From positions 1 through 25,578 of IMG/VR virus record IMGVR_UViG_3300020478_000057: a stretch of 25,578 nt of DNA; one strand, given 5' to 3'. This document shows positions 7,050 to 15,475 of this stretch, in pieces. How positions within the stretch are numbered: position 1 is the stretch's first letter; every line of letters begins with the position of its first letter. The notes beneath the pieces are model-generated. The model saw only the letters and a program-made list of their open reading frames with translations, was not told the DNA's origin and made no database searches. A program made the position numbers and the translations under genes. Origin of the DNA: a virus.

Positions 7050-9206
7050 ATGCTTGAGGTCAAAGGAACACTCGCAAAACTACTTGCTCAGGAAGATCTG
7101 ATTGTAGAACATCGTCAGGTTGAGACAGCACAGTTCGATGTAGAGCGTAGAGTTCTAACCCTGCCACTATGGGAGAAAGCAGAAGGAGCAGTCCTTGATA
7201 TGCTGATCGCACATGAGGTTGGACATGCCCTCTTTACCCCAAATAAGTGGGATCACTTGGGATCAGTACCTCAGTCCTATGTAAACGTTGCTGAGGACAT
7301 CCGTATTGAGAAATTAATGAAGCGTAGATACGCTGGTCTTCCTAAGACTTTCCGTAAAGGTTATGAGAAGTTCGCTGCTGAAGACTTCTTCCAGTTAGAG
7401 GGTCAGGATCTACGCAAGTTCAGTCTTGCTGACCGTCTAAACTTATTCTTTAAGATAGGACACTTCGTTGACATCCCTTTCACAGAAGAAGAAGAGGATT
7501 ATAAGTTAACAGGATGGGATCTGGAAACATTTGAAGAAGTTTTACAGTTTGCCAAGGACATCTATACATATGACAAGGGACAGCAGGAGGGTCAAACCTC
7601 TCAGACCCCATCTGATGACCAGCCATCTCAGGGAGATTCAAACCTGCCATCAGATTCACAACAGGATCAATCCACCCAAGAGTCTTCGGACGATACACCA
7701 GAAAATAACCAAGAGGGGGATCAGGATAGTCCTAAGCAGTCAAATACACAGGGTCAAGACAATCCACCTAAAGAGGATGAAGCAGAGCAATCTACTTCAC
7801 GAGGTGGTAAGCATCATGAAGGGGACTTGGAAGCAAAAACTGATTCTACATTAAACGAATCAATCCGAGGACTTGTTGACTCTTCTGCTAAACCTATCAA
7901 CTATATACAGACACCACAATTAGATCTAAAAAGGATCATTGTAAGTAATACAGATTACATAGAAGAGTTAGAGGGATACTGGAATGAACACTGCTCAAAC
8001 GACAGACTACGTGAACTCAACGGATGGAACCCATTCGCAAAGGTTGACGAAGACTGGAACAAATTCAAGTCTAATTCAAACCGTGAAGTCAATTATCTGG
8101 TCAAAGAGTTTGAATGTCGCAAGGCAGCTTCGAGTTATGCTCGTGCTTCTGTTAGTCGCACTGGGGTTCTCGATACAAAGAAGCTTCATTCTTACAGATA
8201 TAACGATGATATTTTCAAGAAGATAACAATTACACCTGATGGTAAGAATCATGGTCTAATCTTTAACTTAGACTGGTCTGGATCGATGTCAACGGTCATA
8301 CACGATACAGTAAAGCAGTTACTTAATCTTGTATCATTCTGCCGTAAAGTTAAGATTCCATTTGAAGTGTATGCTTTCACAAATGAGTGGGCAAGAGGTG
8401 AGGAATGCTGGTATGAGTCCCCTAAGGTAGATGGTGATGTTATCGTTGCTGGATTCAATCTAATAAATGTTCTAACAAGTCAAGCAAAACCAAGAGATAT
8501 TGACAAGTCAATGCAATATCTTTTCAGAATGTCCAATGCGATGGATTGTTACAACCATTATGGTGTACCTAACAAACTATGTTTATCTGGTACTCCATTG
8601 AATGAAGCATTGGTAACTATGAAGCAGATTATTCCTCAGTTTCAGAAGAAGAATGGTGTTGAGAAAGTACACTTAATTAATCTAACTGATGGTGAGGGAT
8701 CTCCTCTACGTAGATGGTCATCAAGTACTGGTTATTACCATGAAGTTACTGGTGATAGATTAGCTGCTAGAGATTTAGATAACTGTCAGTTACGTGATCG
8801 TAAACTTGGTAGATTGTACAAGGCATTTGATTGGCATACAAGTTACTATGGTGATTCTAAGGTATGGGTAGAGAATCTACGTGATCACTTCCCTTCAGCA
8901 TCTATAGTAATGATTCGTTTGATCTCTGGTAATGAATTCAAGAGAAGTATCTATAGAATGGATAGTTACACTGAGAAGCAAGCTGCTGAATCTGAGTGGA
9001 GGAAGCACAGATCATTCATAGATCACAAATCAGCATACACTCGTTCATTGTATATACATTCTAATACATTTGATGAGAGTAAGAATGAGTTTGAAGTGAA
9101 AGAAGATGCTAAGAAGGGTGACATCACTAGAGCATTCAAGAAGTCACTTAAGAATAAGAAGTCAAGCAAGAGAATACTTAATGAGTTTGTTACATTGATC
9201 GCATGA
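7050..9206 (+). CDS. CobT-like protein: HExxH metallopeptidase motif plus VWA domain
   Basis: A 718-residue protein in three parts. (1) An N-terminal domain with HEVGH at 55-59 and a conserved ED at 82-83, resembling a zinc-peptidase site; catalysis is unproven. (2) An acidic, Gln/Ser/Asp-rich linker at about 175-265. (3) A C-terminal von Willebrand A domain with the MIDAS motif DWSGSMS (D408, S410, S412), a later SGTPLNEAL and NLTDGEGS. Acidic linker plus VWA is the layout of CobT of aerobic cobaltochelatase and of other MoxR-partner VWA proteins. It begins with GGAGG five bases before the ATG and ends in an ATGA overlap with an oxygenase. The AAA+ partner is at 9893. No CobN-like subunit is present here, so a chelatase role is not shown. 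Confidence 0.8.
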   Translation: MLEVKGTLAKLLAQEDLIVEHRQVETAQFDVERRVLTLPLWEKAEGAVLDMLIAHEVGHALFTPNKWDHLGSVPQSYVNVAEDIRIEKLMKRRYAGLPKTFRKGYEKFAAEDFFQLEGQDLRKFSLADRLNLFFKIGHFVDIPFTEEEEDYKLTGWDLETFEEVLQFAKDIYTYDKGQQEGQTSQTPSDDQPSQGDSNLPSDSQQDQSTQESSDDTPENNQEGDQDSPKQSNTQGQDNPPKEDEAEQSTSRGGKHHEGDLEAKTDSTLNESIRGLVDSSAKPINYIQTPQLDLKRIIVSNTDYIEELEGYWNEHCSNDRLRELNGWNPFAKVDEDWNKFKSNSNREVNYLVKEFECRKAASSYARASVSRTGVLDTKKLHSYRYNDDIFKKITITPDGKNHGLIFNLDWSGSMSTVIHDTVKQLLNLVSFCRKVKIPFEVYAFTNEWARGEECWYESPKVDGDVIVAGFNLINVLTSQAKPRDIDKSMQYLFRMSNAMDCYNHYGVPNKLCLSGTPLNEALVTMKQIIPQFQKKNGVEKVHLINLTDGEGSPLRRWSSSTGYYHEVTGDRLAARDLDNCQLRDRKLGRLYKAFDWHTSYYGDSKVWVENLRDHFPSASIVMIRLISGNEFKRSIYRMDSYTEKQAAESEWRKHRSFIDHKSAYTRSLYIHSNTFDESKNEFEVKEDAKKGDITRAFKKSLKNKKSSKRILNEFVTLIA

Positions 9207-9826
9207 AACCACAAGTACATGCCTTATTCCCCACCCCTTTACTGGAGAGTCACATCCCAGTACAAGAGGGGTGGTTGGAGTTTATAAAGACATTAGATTA
9301 TGACCGTACTGCTATGGATAACGGTTATATTACAAGCGATAGAAATATATGGGAACATGATCAGTTAAGACCACTTTATCATGAGATAAAAGATGCTGTA
9401 AAATACTTTGCTTATGGTCAACTGAAGGTATCAAGTCATGTGTACCTAGATCTTCTTAGAGGATGGGCAGTAAAGCATATGCCTGATGACTGGGCACAGA
9501 ATCACTGTCATATGAATAGTATATTCTCAGGAATATATTATCTTGATGTACATGAGAAGAGTGGTGATGTTGTTATGGAAAAGGGTCAACATTATACTAA
9601 TTGTTTCATGCCAACACTAAGCCCTGACGTAACTATGTTCAATCAATTTACTATGCAATCCTGGAGATGCCATCCTGATAATGGTAAGATATTAATATTT
9701 CCTTCACAACTTATACATAATGTGGAACGCAACCTATCAGGTAAGGTAAGGTATTGTATAGGGTTTGACGTTTTTATCAGAGGAACACTGGGAAAGTACG
9801 CAGGATCTCTTGTGACAATAAAATAA
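9203..9826 (+). CDS. 2OG-Fe(II) oxygenase, HxH type (copy 1)
   Basis: A 207-residue protein of the putative 2OG-Fe(II) oxygenase family (PF13759 type). It opens with FPTPLLESHIP, the usual family start. The iron-site region is WAQNHCHMNSIFSGIYYLDV with H101 and H103, and the distal ligand region is ILIFPSQLIHNVERN with H172, followed by GKVRY supplying the arginine expected to bind 2-oxoglutarate. Substrate unknown. It overlaps the VWA gene by four bases and precedes the CobS-like gene, so it may act with that pair; this is inferred from position only. Confidence 0.8.
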   Translation: MKPQVHALFPTPLLESHIPVQEGWLEFIKTLDYDRTAMDNGYITSDRNIWEHDQLRPLYHEIKDAVKYFAYGQLKVSSHVYLDLLRGWAVKHMPDDWAQNHCHMNSIFSGIYYLDVHEKSGDVVMEKGQHYTNCFMPTLSPDVTMFNQFTMQSWRCHPDNGKILIFPSQLIHNVERNLSGKVRYCIGFDVFIRGTLGKYAGSLVTIK

Positions 9827-9864
9827 GTGGCACCCCATTGTCCCATTTCGTAGAAGTATGGCTT

Positions 9865-9880
9865 ACTATAAGTACATACA
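9865..9880 (+). repeat. leader motif ACTATAAGTACATACA, copy 3
   Basis: This differs from the gp55 leader copy at a single base. A TACTAT box (9864-9869) lies 23 bases before the CobS-like ATG at 9893. No clear -35 box is seen: TTGTCC at 9838-9843 is 20 bases upstream. The 66-base gap 9827-9892 holds nothing else recognised. Confidence 0.5.
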
Positions 9881-9892
9881 CAAAAGGATTCA

Positions 9893-10981
9893 ATGGCTAA
9901 CAAACTCGACAGAGCATCTGAACTTCGTTCTCAGTATGGTAACGAAATCAACGCAGCACAAGTTAGAGAATATTGTGCTTCAAAAGGTTTGACCTATCCT
10001 ACTTTGGCAAAGCAACTAAGAAAGTACAAAGTGGATGGTCAAAGAGGTCAGTGGAATCTTACAGTTCGTGAAGCATTAGAGCAGACACTTACCAAAACTC
10101 CTGCTATTGTAGAGAAGGTAGACCAGAACCTTGTTCCATTCAAGGATGATGAGTTCGTACCATTTGGAAACTTCACTGATCTTAAGAAGGTTATAAGATC
10201 AAAGACCTTCTATCCCGTATTCATTACTGGATTGTCAGGTAACGGTAAGTCCTATTCAGTAGAACAGGCATGTGCCCACTTGAATAGAGAACTGATCCGT
10301 GTTAATATTACTATAGAAACTGATGAGGATGATCTTATTGGTGGTTTTCGTCTTGTTGATGGGAACACTGTTTGGCACAATGGGCCTGTTATAGAAGCAC
10401 TAGAACGTGGTGCTGTACTCCTCTTAGATGAGGTGGACTTAGCATCTAATAAGATTCTTTGTTTACAGAGTATCTTAGAAGGTAAAGGTGTCTTTCTTAA
10501 GAAGATAGGACGTTATGTTAAACCTGCTAAAGGATTCACAGTGATAGCAACTGCTAACACTAAAGGAAAAGGATCCGATGATGGAAGATTCGTTGGTACT
10601 AACGTACTTAATGAAGCATTCCTTGAAAGATTCCCACTCACATTTGAGCAGGAGTATCCATCACCAGTGACTGAAGGCAAGATTCTTGCTTACCACTGTG
10701 ATGATGCTGACTACGTTAAGAACTTATGTGACTGGGCAGACATCATCCGTAAAACATTTAAGGATGGTGGTATCGATGAGGTTATCAGTACAAGGAGACT
10801 GGTTCACATCGCACGTGCTTACTCCATCTTCGGAGATAAAGCAAAAGCAATCTCCACATGTATCTCAAGATTCGATGAGGAGACTACTCAAGCATTCCAA
10901 GAGTTGTATGACAAAGTGGATGCCAAGGTAGAGTTTGACAATGTACAAACATCAGAGTATAATGGAAACGAGGCACAATAA
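9893..10981 (+). CDS. cobS: CobS-like MoxR-family AAA+ ATPase
   Basis: A 362-residue AAA+ protein. A basic N-terminal helical region (about 1-55, with QVREYCASKGLTYPTLAKQL) resembles the small N-terminal domain of CobS. Walker A is GLSGNGKS at 113-120, Walker B is LLLDEVD with D179 and E180, sensor 1 is IATANTKGKG, and an arginine-finger segment NEAFLERFPL follows. Phage genes of this kind are usually called cobS. In bacteria CobS and CobT form the ATPase part of cobaltochelatase with CobN. Here the nearby CobT-like gene has an HExxH motif, so a general MoxR-VWA remodelling or protease-regulating role is equally possible. AAGG lies five bases before the ATG. Confidence 0.85.
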   Translation: MANKLDRASELRSQYGNEINAAQVREYCASKGLTYPTLAKQLRKYKVDGQRGQWNLTVREALEQTLTKTPAIVEKVDQNLVPFKDDEFVPFGNFTDLKKVIRSKTFYPVFITGLSGNGKSYSVEQACAHLNRELIRVNITIETDEDDLIGGFRLVDGNTVWHNGPVIEALERGAVLLLDEVDLASNKILCLQSILEGKGVFLKKIGRYVKPAKGFTVIATANTKGKGSDDGRFVGTNVLNEAFLERFPLTFEQEYPSPVTEGKILAYHCDDADYVKNLCDWADIIRKTFKDGGIDEVISTRRLVHIARAYSIFGDKAKAISTCISRFDEETTQAFQELYDKVDAKVEFDNVQTSEYNGNEAQ

Positions 10982-11348
10982 TGCGACAAACGCATGGGGT
11001 ATGATGGCAGAAGCTATGGAGAACATGGAGAAGCAGGGTTTAACTAACCCTGCTATCCGATGTAAGTATGATGAGGATGAAGTCTTACGAAAGGCAAATG
11101 ATTACATCACTCAGACTTATAAGTCACACTATACTTCCAAGGGTACTAACATACAGACTCTTGATCTTATAGAGGCAGTTGGTGATGCTCCTGCTTTCTG
11201 TAGAAGTAATGCCATCAAGTACCTTTCAAGGTATGATAAGAAGGGGTTCCCTTCCCAAGACATACTTAAGGCAATACACTATTGCGTCCTACTACATCAT
11301 TTTATTAACAAAGACCGTGAAGAATCTCAGCCCTATGAAACTTTCTGA
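10962..11348 (+). CDS. DUF3310 family protein
   Basis: The C-terminal part carries the DUF3310 pattern: IQTLDLIEAVGDAPAFC, then NAIKYLSRYDKKG, then ILKAIHYCVLLHHFI. This small domain is common in phages and often sits near nucleotide or replication genes; its function is not firmly known. The start is uncertain. ATG 10962 (128 residues) lies inside cobS; ATGs at 11001 and 11004 and an upstream ATG at 10935 are alternatives. None has a strong Shine-Dalgarno. It overlaps the sliding-clamp gene by 14 bases, which fits translational coupling. Confidence 0.65.
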   Translation: METRHNNATNAWGMMAEAMENMEKQGLTNPAIRCKYDEDEVLRKANDYITQTYKSHYTSKGTNIQTLDLIEAVGDAPAFCRSNAIKYLSRYDKKGFPSQDILKAIHYCVLLHHFINKDREESQPYETF

Positions 11349-12030
11349 CCGTACGTTTAAAGTACTACGAAATTTAACTTCTATTAATAGATCTATTCAG
11401 TTTAAGCAGGGTAGTCAGTTGTCTACTCTCTCTATTCAGAAGAATGTACTAGCAAGTACAGAGATAGAGGAGATATTTCCTAGGGATTTTGCTATCTATG
11501 ATCTAGATGAGTTCCTCAAGATTTGTTCCTTGTCTGAGGACATGGATATAGATCTAGAGTTTGAAAACGATAACTATGTGACCATTAAGGGTCGTAATAG
11601 TAAGGCAAAGTATTTCTTTGCTGATCCATCTATTGTTATCAGTCCACCTGAGAAGATGCCAGAACTACCTACGGTAGATTGTGAGTTTGATATCTCTATT
11701 GGACAACTCAGATCATTGAGTCAGGCACTTTCCATCTATGGAAATATTGATGACTTCTCTATCATTGGTGGCAATGGTAAGATTACTATTGTAGTTGCTG
11801 ATCGTGAGAATAAATCATCTAACACCTATGCCATTAAGGTGGGTGAAACAGATGCTACATTCCAGTTCAATCTTAAGTCTGAGAATATAGGTAAGATAGA
11901 ACAGTCTCCACAGATAGTTACTGGTTATCATGTGGAAGTTAGCAGGAGTGGAGTGAGTCGTTGGGTTAGTTCTGACGATGTTACTTATCTTATAGCATTG
12001 GAACCTGATTCTACCTATGAAGAAGATTGA
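11335..12030 (+). CDS. 45: gp45 sliding clamp
   Basis: Starting at ATG 11335 the protein has 231 residues, like T4 gp45 (228), and begins MKLSDRTFKVLRNLTSINRS. Family marks include the acidic DLEFENDNYVTIKG, the repeat FDISIGQLRSLSQALS, and the closing YLIALEPDS. The longer open frame upstream to 11179 is only a run-through inside the DUF3310 gene. gp45 forms a trimeric ring that tethers gp43 polymerase and also activates gp55 at late promoters. It overlaps the next oxygenase gene by 14 bases. Confidence 0.93.
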   Translation: MKLSDRTFKVLRNLTSINRSIQFKQGSQLSTLSIQKNVLASTEIEEIFPRDFAIYDLDEFLKICSLSEDMDIDLEFENDNYVTIKGRNSKAKYFFADPSIVISPPEKMPELPTVDCEFDISIGQLRSLSQALSIYGNIDDFSIIGGNGKITIVVADRENKSSNTYAIKVGETDATFQFNLKSENIGKIEQSPQIVTGYHVEVSRSGVSRWVSSDDVTYLIALEPDSTYEED

Positions 12031-12583
12031 TATTGAAATCGTTGATGACTTTGTATCGCCCTCATACCTGAGGGCATTACAGGATGCTTGTGGGGCAGAA
12101 TGTCCATGGTTTATACAGACATCACAGTCTCTATCAGATTATGCTAGAGATAACATCAATGATTATGGTTTCTCTGTTGGTATCGTACCACCATGGCAAC
12201 CTGATAAGTTCGATCAGTCCCCCATAGCAACGCTTGTAGCACCCCTGATTTATATGATCAAGGATTATGCTCAGGCAGATCATATTTCTAGATGTAGATT
12301 GGACATGACTGTATTACATGACCACTATCTACACCCACCACACATAGATATTGACAAACCTCACGTTGCCTCTATAGTATATCTAAATGAGACAGATGGT
12401 GACACTGTAATCTATGATCATCAGCAGGAGTGGGCAGAGTCTTACCCTACTGATATGAAAGTTAAAACTACCATTTCACCTAAGCCAGGTCGTATGGTAT
12501 TATTTGATGGGAGTTATGTCCATACAGGATACTCTCCTTCCGAGCATCAAACTCGGATTCTTATTAACACCGTTTTATCATGA
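12017..12583 (+). CDS. 2OG-Fe(II) oxygenase, HxD type (copy 2)
   Basis: A 188-residue double-stranded beta-helix oxygenase. The facial triad is visible: HID in HPPHIDIDKPH, and the distal H in LFDGSYVHTGYS, followed by HQTRILIN whose arginine should bind 2-oxoglutarate. YLNETDGDTVIYD gives the core strand. The sequence type is like prolyl-4-hydroxylase or phytanoyl-type enzymes, not the HxH type at 9203. Substrate unknown. It sits between the clamp and clamp-loader genes, overlapping both (14 and 4 bases), a place where T4 has no gene. Confidence 0.8.
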   Translation: MKKIDIEIVDDFVSPSYLRALQDACGAECPWFIQTSQSLSDYARDNINDYGFSVGIVPPWQPDKFDQSPIATLVAPLIYMIKDYAQADHISRCRLDMTVLHDHYLHPPHIDIDKPHVASIVYLNETDGDTVIYDHQQEWAESYPTDMKVKTTISPKPGRMVLFDGSYVHTGYSPSEHQTRILINTVLS

Positions 12584-13521
12584 GTGATTTTCTATGGGTC
12601 GAGAAATATCGACCTACTAAGATTGATGACTGTATACTCCCTGAAGGTATTAAAAAAACTTTTAAAGAGTTTGTAAATAGAGGTGAGATACCTAACCTCA
12701 TGCTATCTGGTACCGCAGGTATCGGTAAGACAACGGTAGCAAAAGCTTTATGTAAAGAAATAGGGGCAGATTATTATGTTATTAACGGGTCTGACGAAGG
12801 CAGGTTCCTTGATACCGTCAGGAGTCAAGCCAAAAACTTTGCATCAACTGTTTCCTTGGTGGGTGGATCCAACCACAAGGTCATTATCATCGATGAGGCA
12901 GACAACACCACGCACGATGTTCAGTTATTATTGCGTGCGTTCGTAGAAGAGTTTCATAACAACTGTAGATTTATATTCACTTGTAACTTTAAGAATAAGA
13001 TCATTGAGCCCTTACATTCCAGATGTTCATGTATCGACTTTGCCATCAGTAAAGGTGATAAGCAACAGATCGCTGCTAGTTTCTTCAACAGACTTAACAA
13101 CATCCTGGACAACGAAGGGATTAGTTTTGATAAGAGGGTCATCGCAGAACTCATTCAACGATATTTCCCAGATTGGAGACGAGTACTTAACGAAGTCCAG
13201 CGATACTCAGTAGGTGGTGTAATAGACACAGGTATACTTGCTAACGTAGGTAACGCTAAGACAGATAACCTAGTTGACTTTTTAAGTAAAAAGGATTATG
13301 GTAGTGTTAGAAAGTGGGTCGTTGACAATCTTGACAATGATCCTAACATGATCCTACGTTCCTTATATGATGCTTTATACACTAGGTTGGAGCCTAGCAG
13401 TATCCCTTCTGCTGTACTTATCATTGCCAAATACCAATATCAAATTGCTTTTGTCGCAGACCAAGAGATCAATCTCCTTGCTGCTCTCACAGAAATAATG
13501 GTGGAGTGTAACTTCAAATGA
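12580..13521 (+). CDS. 44: gp44 clamp-loader large subunit
   Basis: A 313-residue AAA+ clamp loader. It starts SDFLWVEKYRPTKIDDCILP, the typical RFC/gp44 opening. Walker A is GTAGIGKTT at 44-52; Walker B is VIIIDEADN; sensor 1 is FIFTCNF; the arginine finger is in HSRCSCIDF (an SRC motif). T4 gp44 is 319 residues and works as a 4:1 complex with gp62 to open gp45 and load it on DNA. The gp62 gene lies 3.6 kb downstream here, not adjacent as in T4. ATGA overlap with the upstream oxygenase. Confidence 0.96.
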   Translation: MSDFLWVEKYRPTKIDDCILPEGIKKTFKEFVNRGEIPNLMLSGTAGIGKTTVAKALCKEIGADYYVINGSDEGRFLDTVRSQAKNFASTVSLVGGSNHKVIIIDEADNTTHDVQLLLRAFVEEFHNNCRFIFTCNFKNKIIEPLHSRCSCIDFAISKGDKQQIAASFFNRLNNILDNEGISFDKRVIAELIQRYFPDWRRVLNEVQRYSVGGVIDTGILANVGNAKTDNLVDFLSKKDYGSVRKWVVDNLDNDPNMILRSLYDALYTRLEPSSIPSAVLIIAKYQYQIAFVADQEINLLAALTEIMVECNFK

Positions 13522-13748
13522 ATTACGCTACAACCATAGGTTACTTTGCAGCAGCAATGTTGACAGGAGGAATGGTATTCCTAGGCAATAGTTATCACAG
13601 ACTTGCTGATACTAACGAAGAACTGTCAGCAGATATACAATCACTCGTTGAGGCATACTTAACAAGTGACAAGGATTGTTATCTGTTAGCACCTAAACCA
13701 GACGATTATATCATCTGGGAAGAAATGCCATACAAAGAGATGATCTAA
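13518..13748 (+). CDS. small single-pass membrane protein
   Basis: A 76-residue protein with one hydrophobic segment at about residues 4-24 (TTIGYFAAAMLTGGMVFLG) and then an acidic, hydrophilic part with LADTNEELSADIQSLVE. It probably has an N-terminal anchor in the inner membrane. No family is recognised. The ATGA overlap with gp44 and TAATG junction with pyrE show that it is part of the same operon. This is the first gene of the accessory block between gp44 and gp62. Confidence 0.7.
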   Translation: MNYATTIGYFAAAMLTGGMVFLGNSYHRLADTNEELSADIQSLVEAYLTSDKDCYLLAPKPDDYIIWEEMPYKEMI

Positions 13749-14266
13749 TGAAACACACAACGTTTAGTCTAAAGCAAGGACTCAAAGATATTTGTTTACA
13801 GGTTGGTGACTATACTCTCTCTTCTGGTAAGAGGAGTTCACACTATCTAAACTGTAAGCCACTTATACTTAATGGTATCTTCTTACGTATAGTATCTAAA
13901 GAGATGGGACGTTATGTTAAGACTCCTGTAGTGGCAGGTCTAACTCTTGGTGCTGATCCTTTAGTAACAGGAGTAGCATACAAGAAACATCTTAGTGGTT
14001 TGATCATTAGAAAGGAACCTAAAGGACATGGTACTGCCTCTCAAGTAGAGGGACCGTTACCACCTCAAGGTACAGCGATAACTGTACTGGAAGATGTGAC
14101 TACTACAGGTGGATCTGCTATGAAAGCAGTCCAAGTGTTGAGAGATCTCAACTATGAAGTTACTCGTGTAGTAACTATTGTGGACAGAGAAGATGGTGCC
14201 ACTAAAATGTTCAAAGACAATGGGGTTGAACTCGTTAGTCTTTTTAAATTGAATGAATTATTATGA
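13748..14266 (+). CDS. pyrE: orotate phosphoribosyltransferase (PyrE)
   Basis: A 172-residue type I phosphoribosyltransferase. It shows YTLSSGKRSSHYLNCK (substrate-binding strand and loop), RKEPKGHGTASQVEG (the flexible catalytic loop typical of PyrE) and the PRPP-binding VLEDVTTTGGS at 113-123. The enzyme joins orotate and PRPP to form orotidine monophosphate in pyrimidine synthesis. It is shorter than E. coli PyrE (213) but all key motifs remain. It could raise pyrimidine supply for phage DNA synthesis, an inference supported by its location among replisome genes. Confidence 0.9.
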   Translation: MKHTTFSLKQGLKDICLQVGDYTLSSGKRSSHYLNCKPLILNGIFLRIVSKEMGRYVKTPVVAGLTLGADPLVTGVAYKKHLSGLIIRKEPKGHGTASQVEGPLPPQGTAITVLEDVTTTGGSAMKAVQVLRDLNYEVTRVVTIVDREDGATKMFKDNGVELVSLFKLNELL

Positions 14267-14970
14267 CTAGAGTTTGTGAAACTGAAAACGTTGTTGAGTT
14301 AAGGAATGATCCTTCTCTTAACTATGGACGTAAACCTATCTATGGTAGGGGCATTAATGATTGCCCAAACAAAGCTAAAGGGAATAAGGCATACAGCAAG
14401 TGGTCTGATATGTTCTGTCGTTCATATTCTGACTCTCTACATTTGAGACGACCATGGTATAAAGGTTGTTCAGTTGATGAGAGATGGTGGCTATGGTCAA
14501 CATTCAATGATTGGTTACAGACTCATGATGACTGGGAGAATTGTGATCTAGATAAGGATCTAATCGTCCCAGACAATAAAGTTTATGGTCCTGATACATG
14601 TTCCCTTCTACCACAGAGAATTAATAAACTTATTCGTTCTGATTTTGGACATAAGAAGAGAGAAGTAGGTCATGGTTTACCTAATGGGGTAACCTTTGTA
14701 CCTAGGAAAAGAGTTTCAACACCACAGTACATAGCATGGGGTAGTAGACCACCTAAAAGGGGTACAGATTATACTGGAACTACTTACAAGAATCATGAGG
14801 GTAAGAAGCAGAGTGGATATGCTGTGAACTTAGGGGCATTTCATACTGCTGAGGAAGCACATAAGTTTGCTCAAGATTATAAGAAGAAACAAATAGAATC
14901 TCTCATACCTACATGTGACCCAAGGTATCAACCTTATCTAATAGACCACGTGGCAAAGTATTATGGGTAG
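14263..14970 (+). CDS. HNH/AP2-like DNA-binding protein, possible homing-type nuclease
   Basis: A 235-residue basic protein. The first half has the pattern of phage HNH-like proteins: AYSKWSDMFCRSYSD, then CSVDERWWLWSTFNDWL, then DLDKDLIVPDNKVYGPDTCS with a following LLPQRINK. The second half is Tyr/Lys-rich and includes SGYAVNLGAFHTAEEAHKFA, which looks like an AP2-type DNA-binding module (YxVxLGxFxTxEEAxxA). AP2 plus HNH is common in free-standing homing endonucleases. A classical HH pair is not obvious, so activity is uncertain. It may explain how this block of accessory genes was acquired. ATGA overlap with pyrE and eight-base overlap with the next oxygenase. Confidence 0.65.
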   Translation: MTRVCETENVVELRNDPSLNYGRKPIYGRGINDCPNKAKGNKAYSKWSDMFCRSYSDSLHLRRPWYKGCSVDERWWLWSTFNDWLQTHDDWENCDLDKDLIVPDNKVYGPDTCSLLPQRINKLIRSDFGHKKREVGHGLPNGVTFVPRKRVSTPQYIAWGSRPPKRGTDYTGTTYKNHEGKKQSGYAVNLGAFHTAEEAHKFAQDYKKKQIESLIPTCDPRYQPYLIDHVAKYYG

Positions 14971-15475
14971 AATAACTGTACTTAAAAACAACTGTACTCA
15001 AACCTACCAGAGGTTTAAGACTGATGTACATTCATGTTGTTTCAACTGGAATTATTTTCCTGGTGATGATGCTACTCCACCACACTATCAACATGTAATC
15101 TTATCCAGACCTGGTTTTGATGGATGGTTAATGCCTTCCCAACAGTCAGAGTATCTCTTACATGCTAATGAGGTATTGAAAGAGATTTTTACACTCAATG
15201 AAATAGAGGTTGACACCATCCTAAGGATTAGTGTAAACTCTACTTATTATATCGATGGTAAGTGTTCTCCTATACATAGGGATCATGACTTCAGTCATCA
15301 AAATATTCTAATCTATCTCAGTTCCTTTGAGGGTGGTAATACAAATGTGTATTCTGCTGAGACAAGGGCAACACATGAACCCAAAGAGGATGATGTGATT
15401 GTCTTTGGTGGTCTACATAGTATGGAACAACCTAAGGTAGGCCGTCGTATAGTTCTAGTCGCAACTTACTTATGA
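14963..15475 (+). CDS. 2OG-Fe(II) oxygenase, HxD type (copy 3)
   Basis: A 170-residue protein with SPIHRDHDFSHQNILIYLSS carrying the H-x-D ligands, EGGNTNVYS as the core turn and FGGLHSMEQPKVGRRIVLV giving the distal histidine and the 2-oxoglutarate-binding arginine. This resembles prolyl-hydroxylase-like enzymes. The N-terminal half contains several cysteines (NNCTQTYQRF, SCCFNW). Substrate unknown. It lies between the HNH-like gene and Dam methylase, with overlaps on both sides. Confidence 0.75.
   Translation: MGRITVLKNNCTQTYQRFKTDVHSCCFNWNYFPGDDATPPHYQHVILSRPGFDGWLMPSQQSEYLLHANEVLKEIFTLNEIEVDTILRISVNSTYYIDGKCSPIHRDHDFSHQNILIYLSSFEGGNTNVYSAETRATHEPKEDDVIVFGGLHSMEQPKVGRRIVLVATYL

Noticed and set aside
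7531-7854. Plus-strand open frame inside the VWA gene
   Set aside because: It covers the low-complexity Gln/Ser/Asp linker, where biased codons keep other frames open.
7050-10981. Firm assignment as cobaltochelatase
   Set aside because: There is no CobN subunit here and the VWA partner has an added metallopeptidase-like motif, so only a CobS/CobT-like label is justified.
11179-11334. Upstream extension of the sliding-clamp frame
   Set aside because: This part overlaps the DUF3310 gene in another frame and has no clamp-like sequence; the T4-like start is the ATG at 11335.
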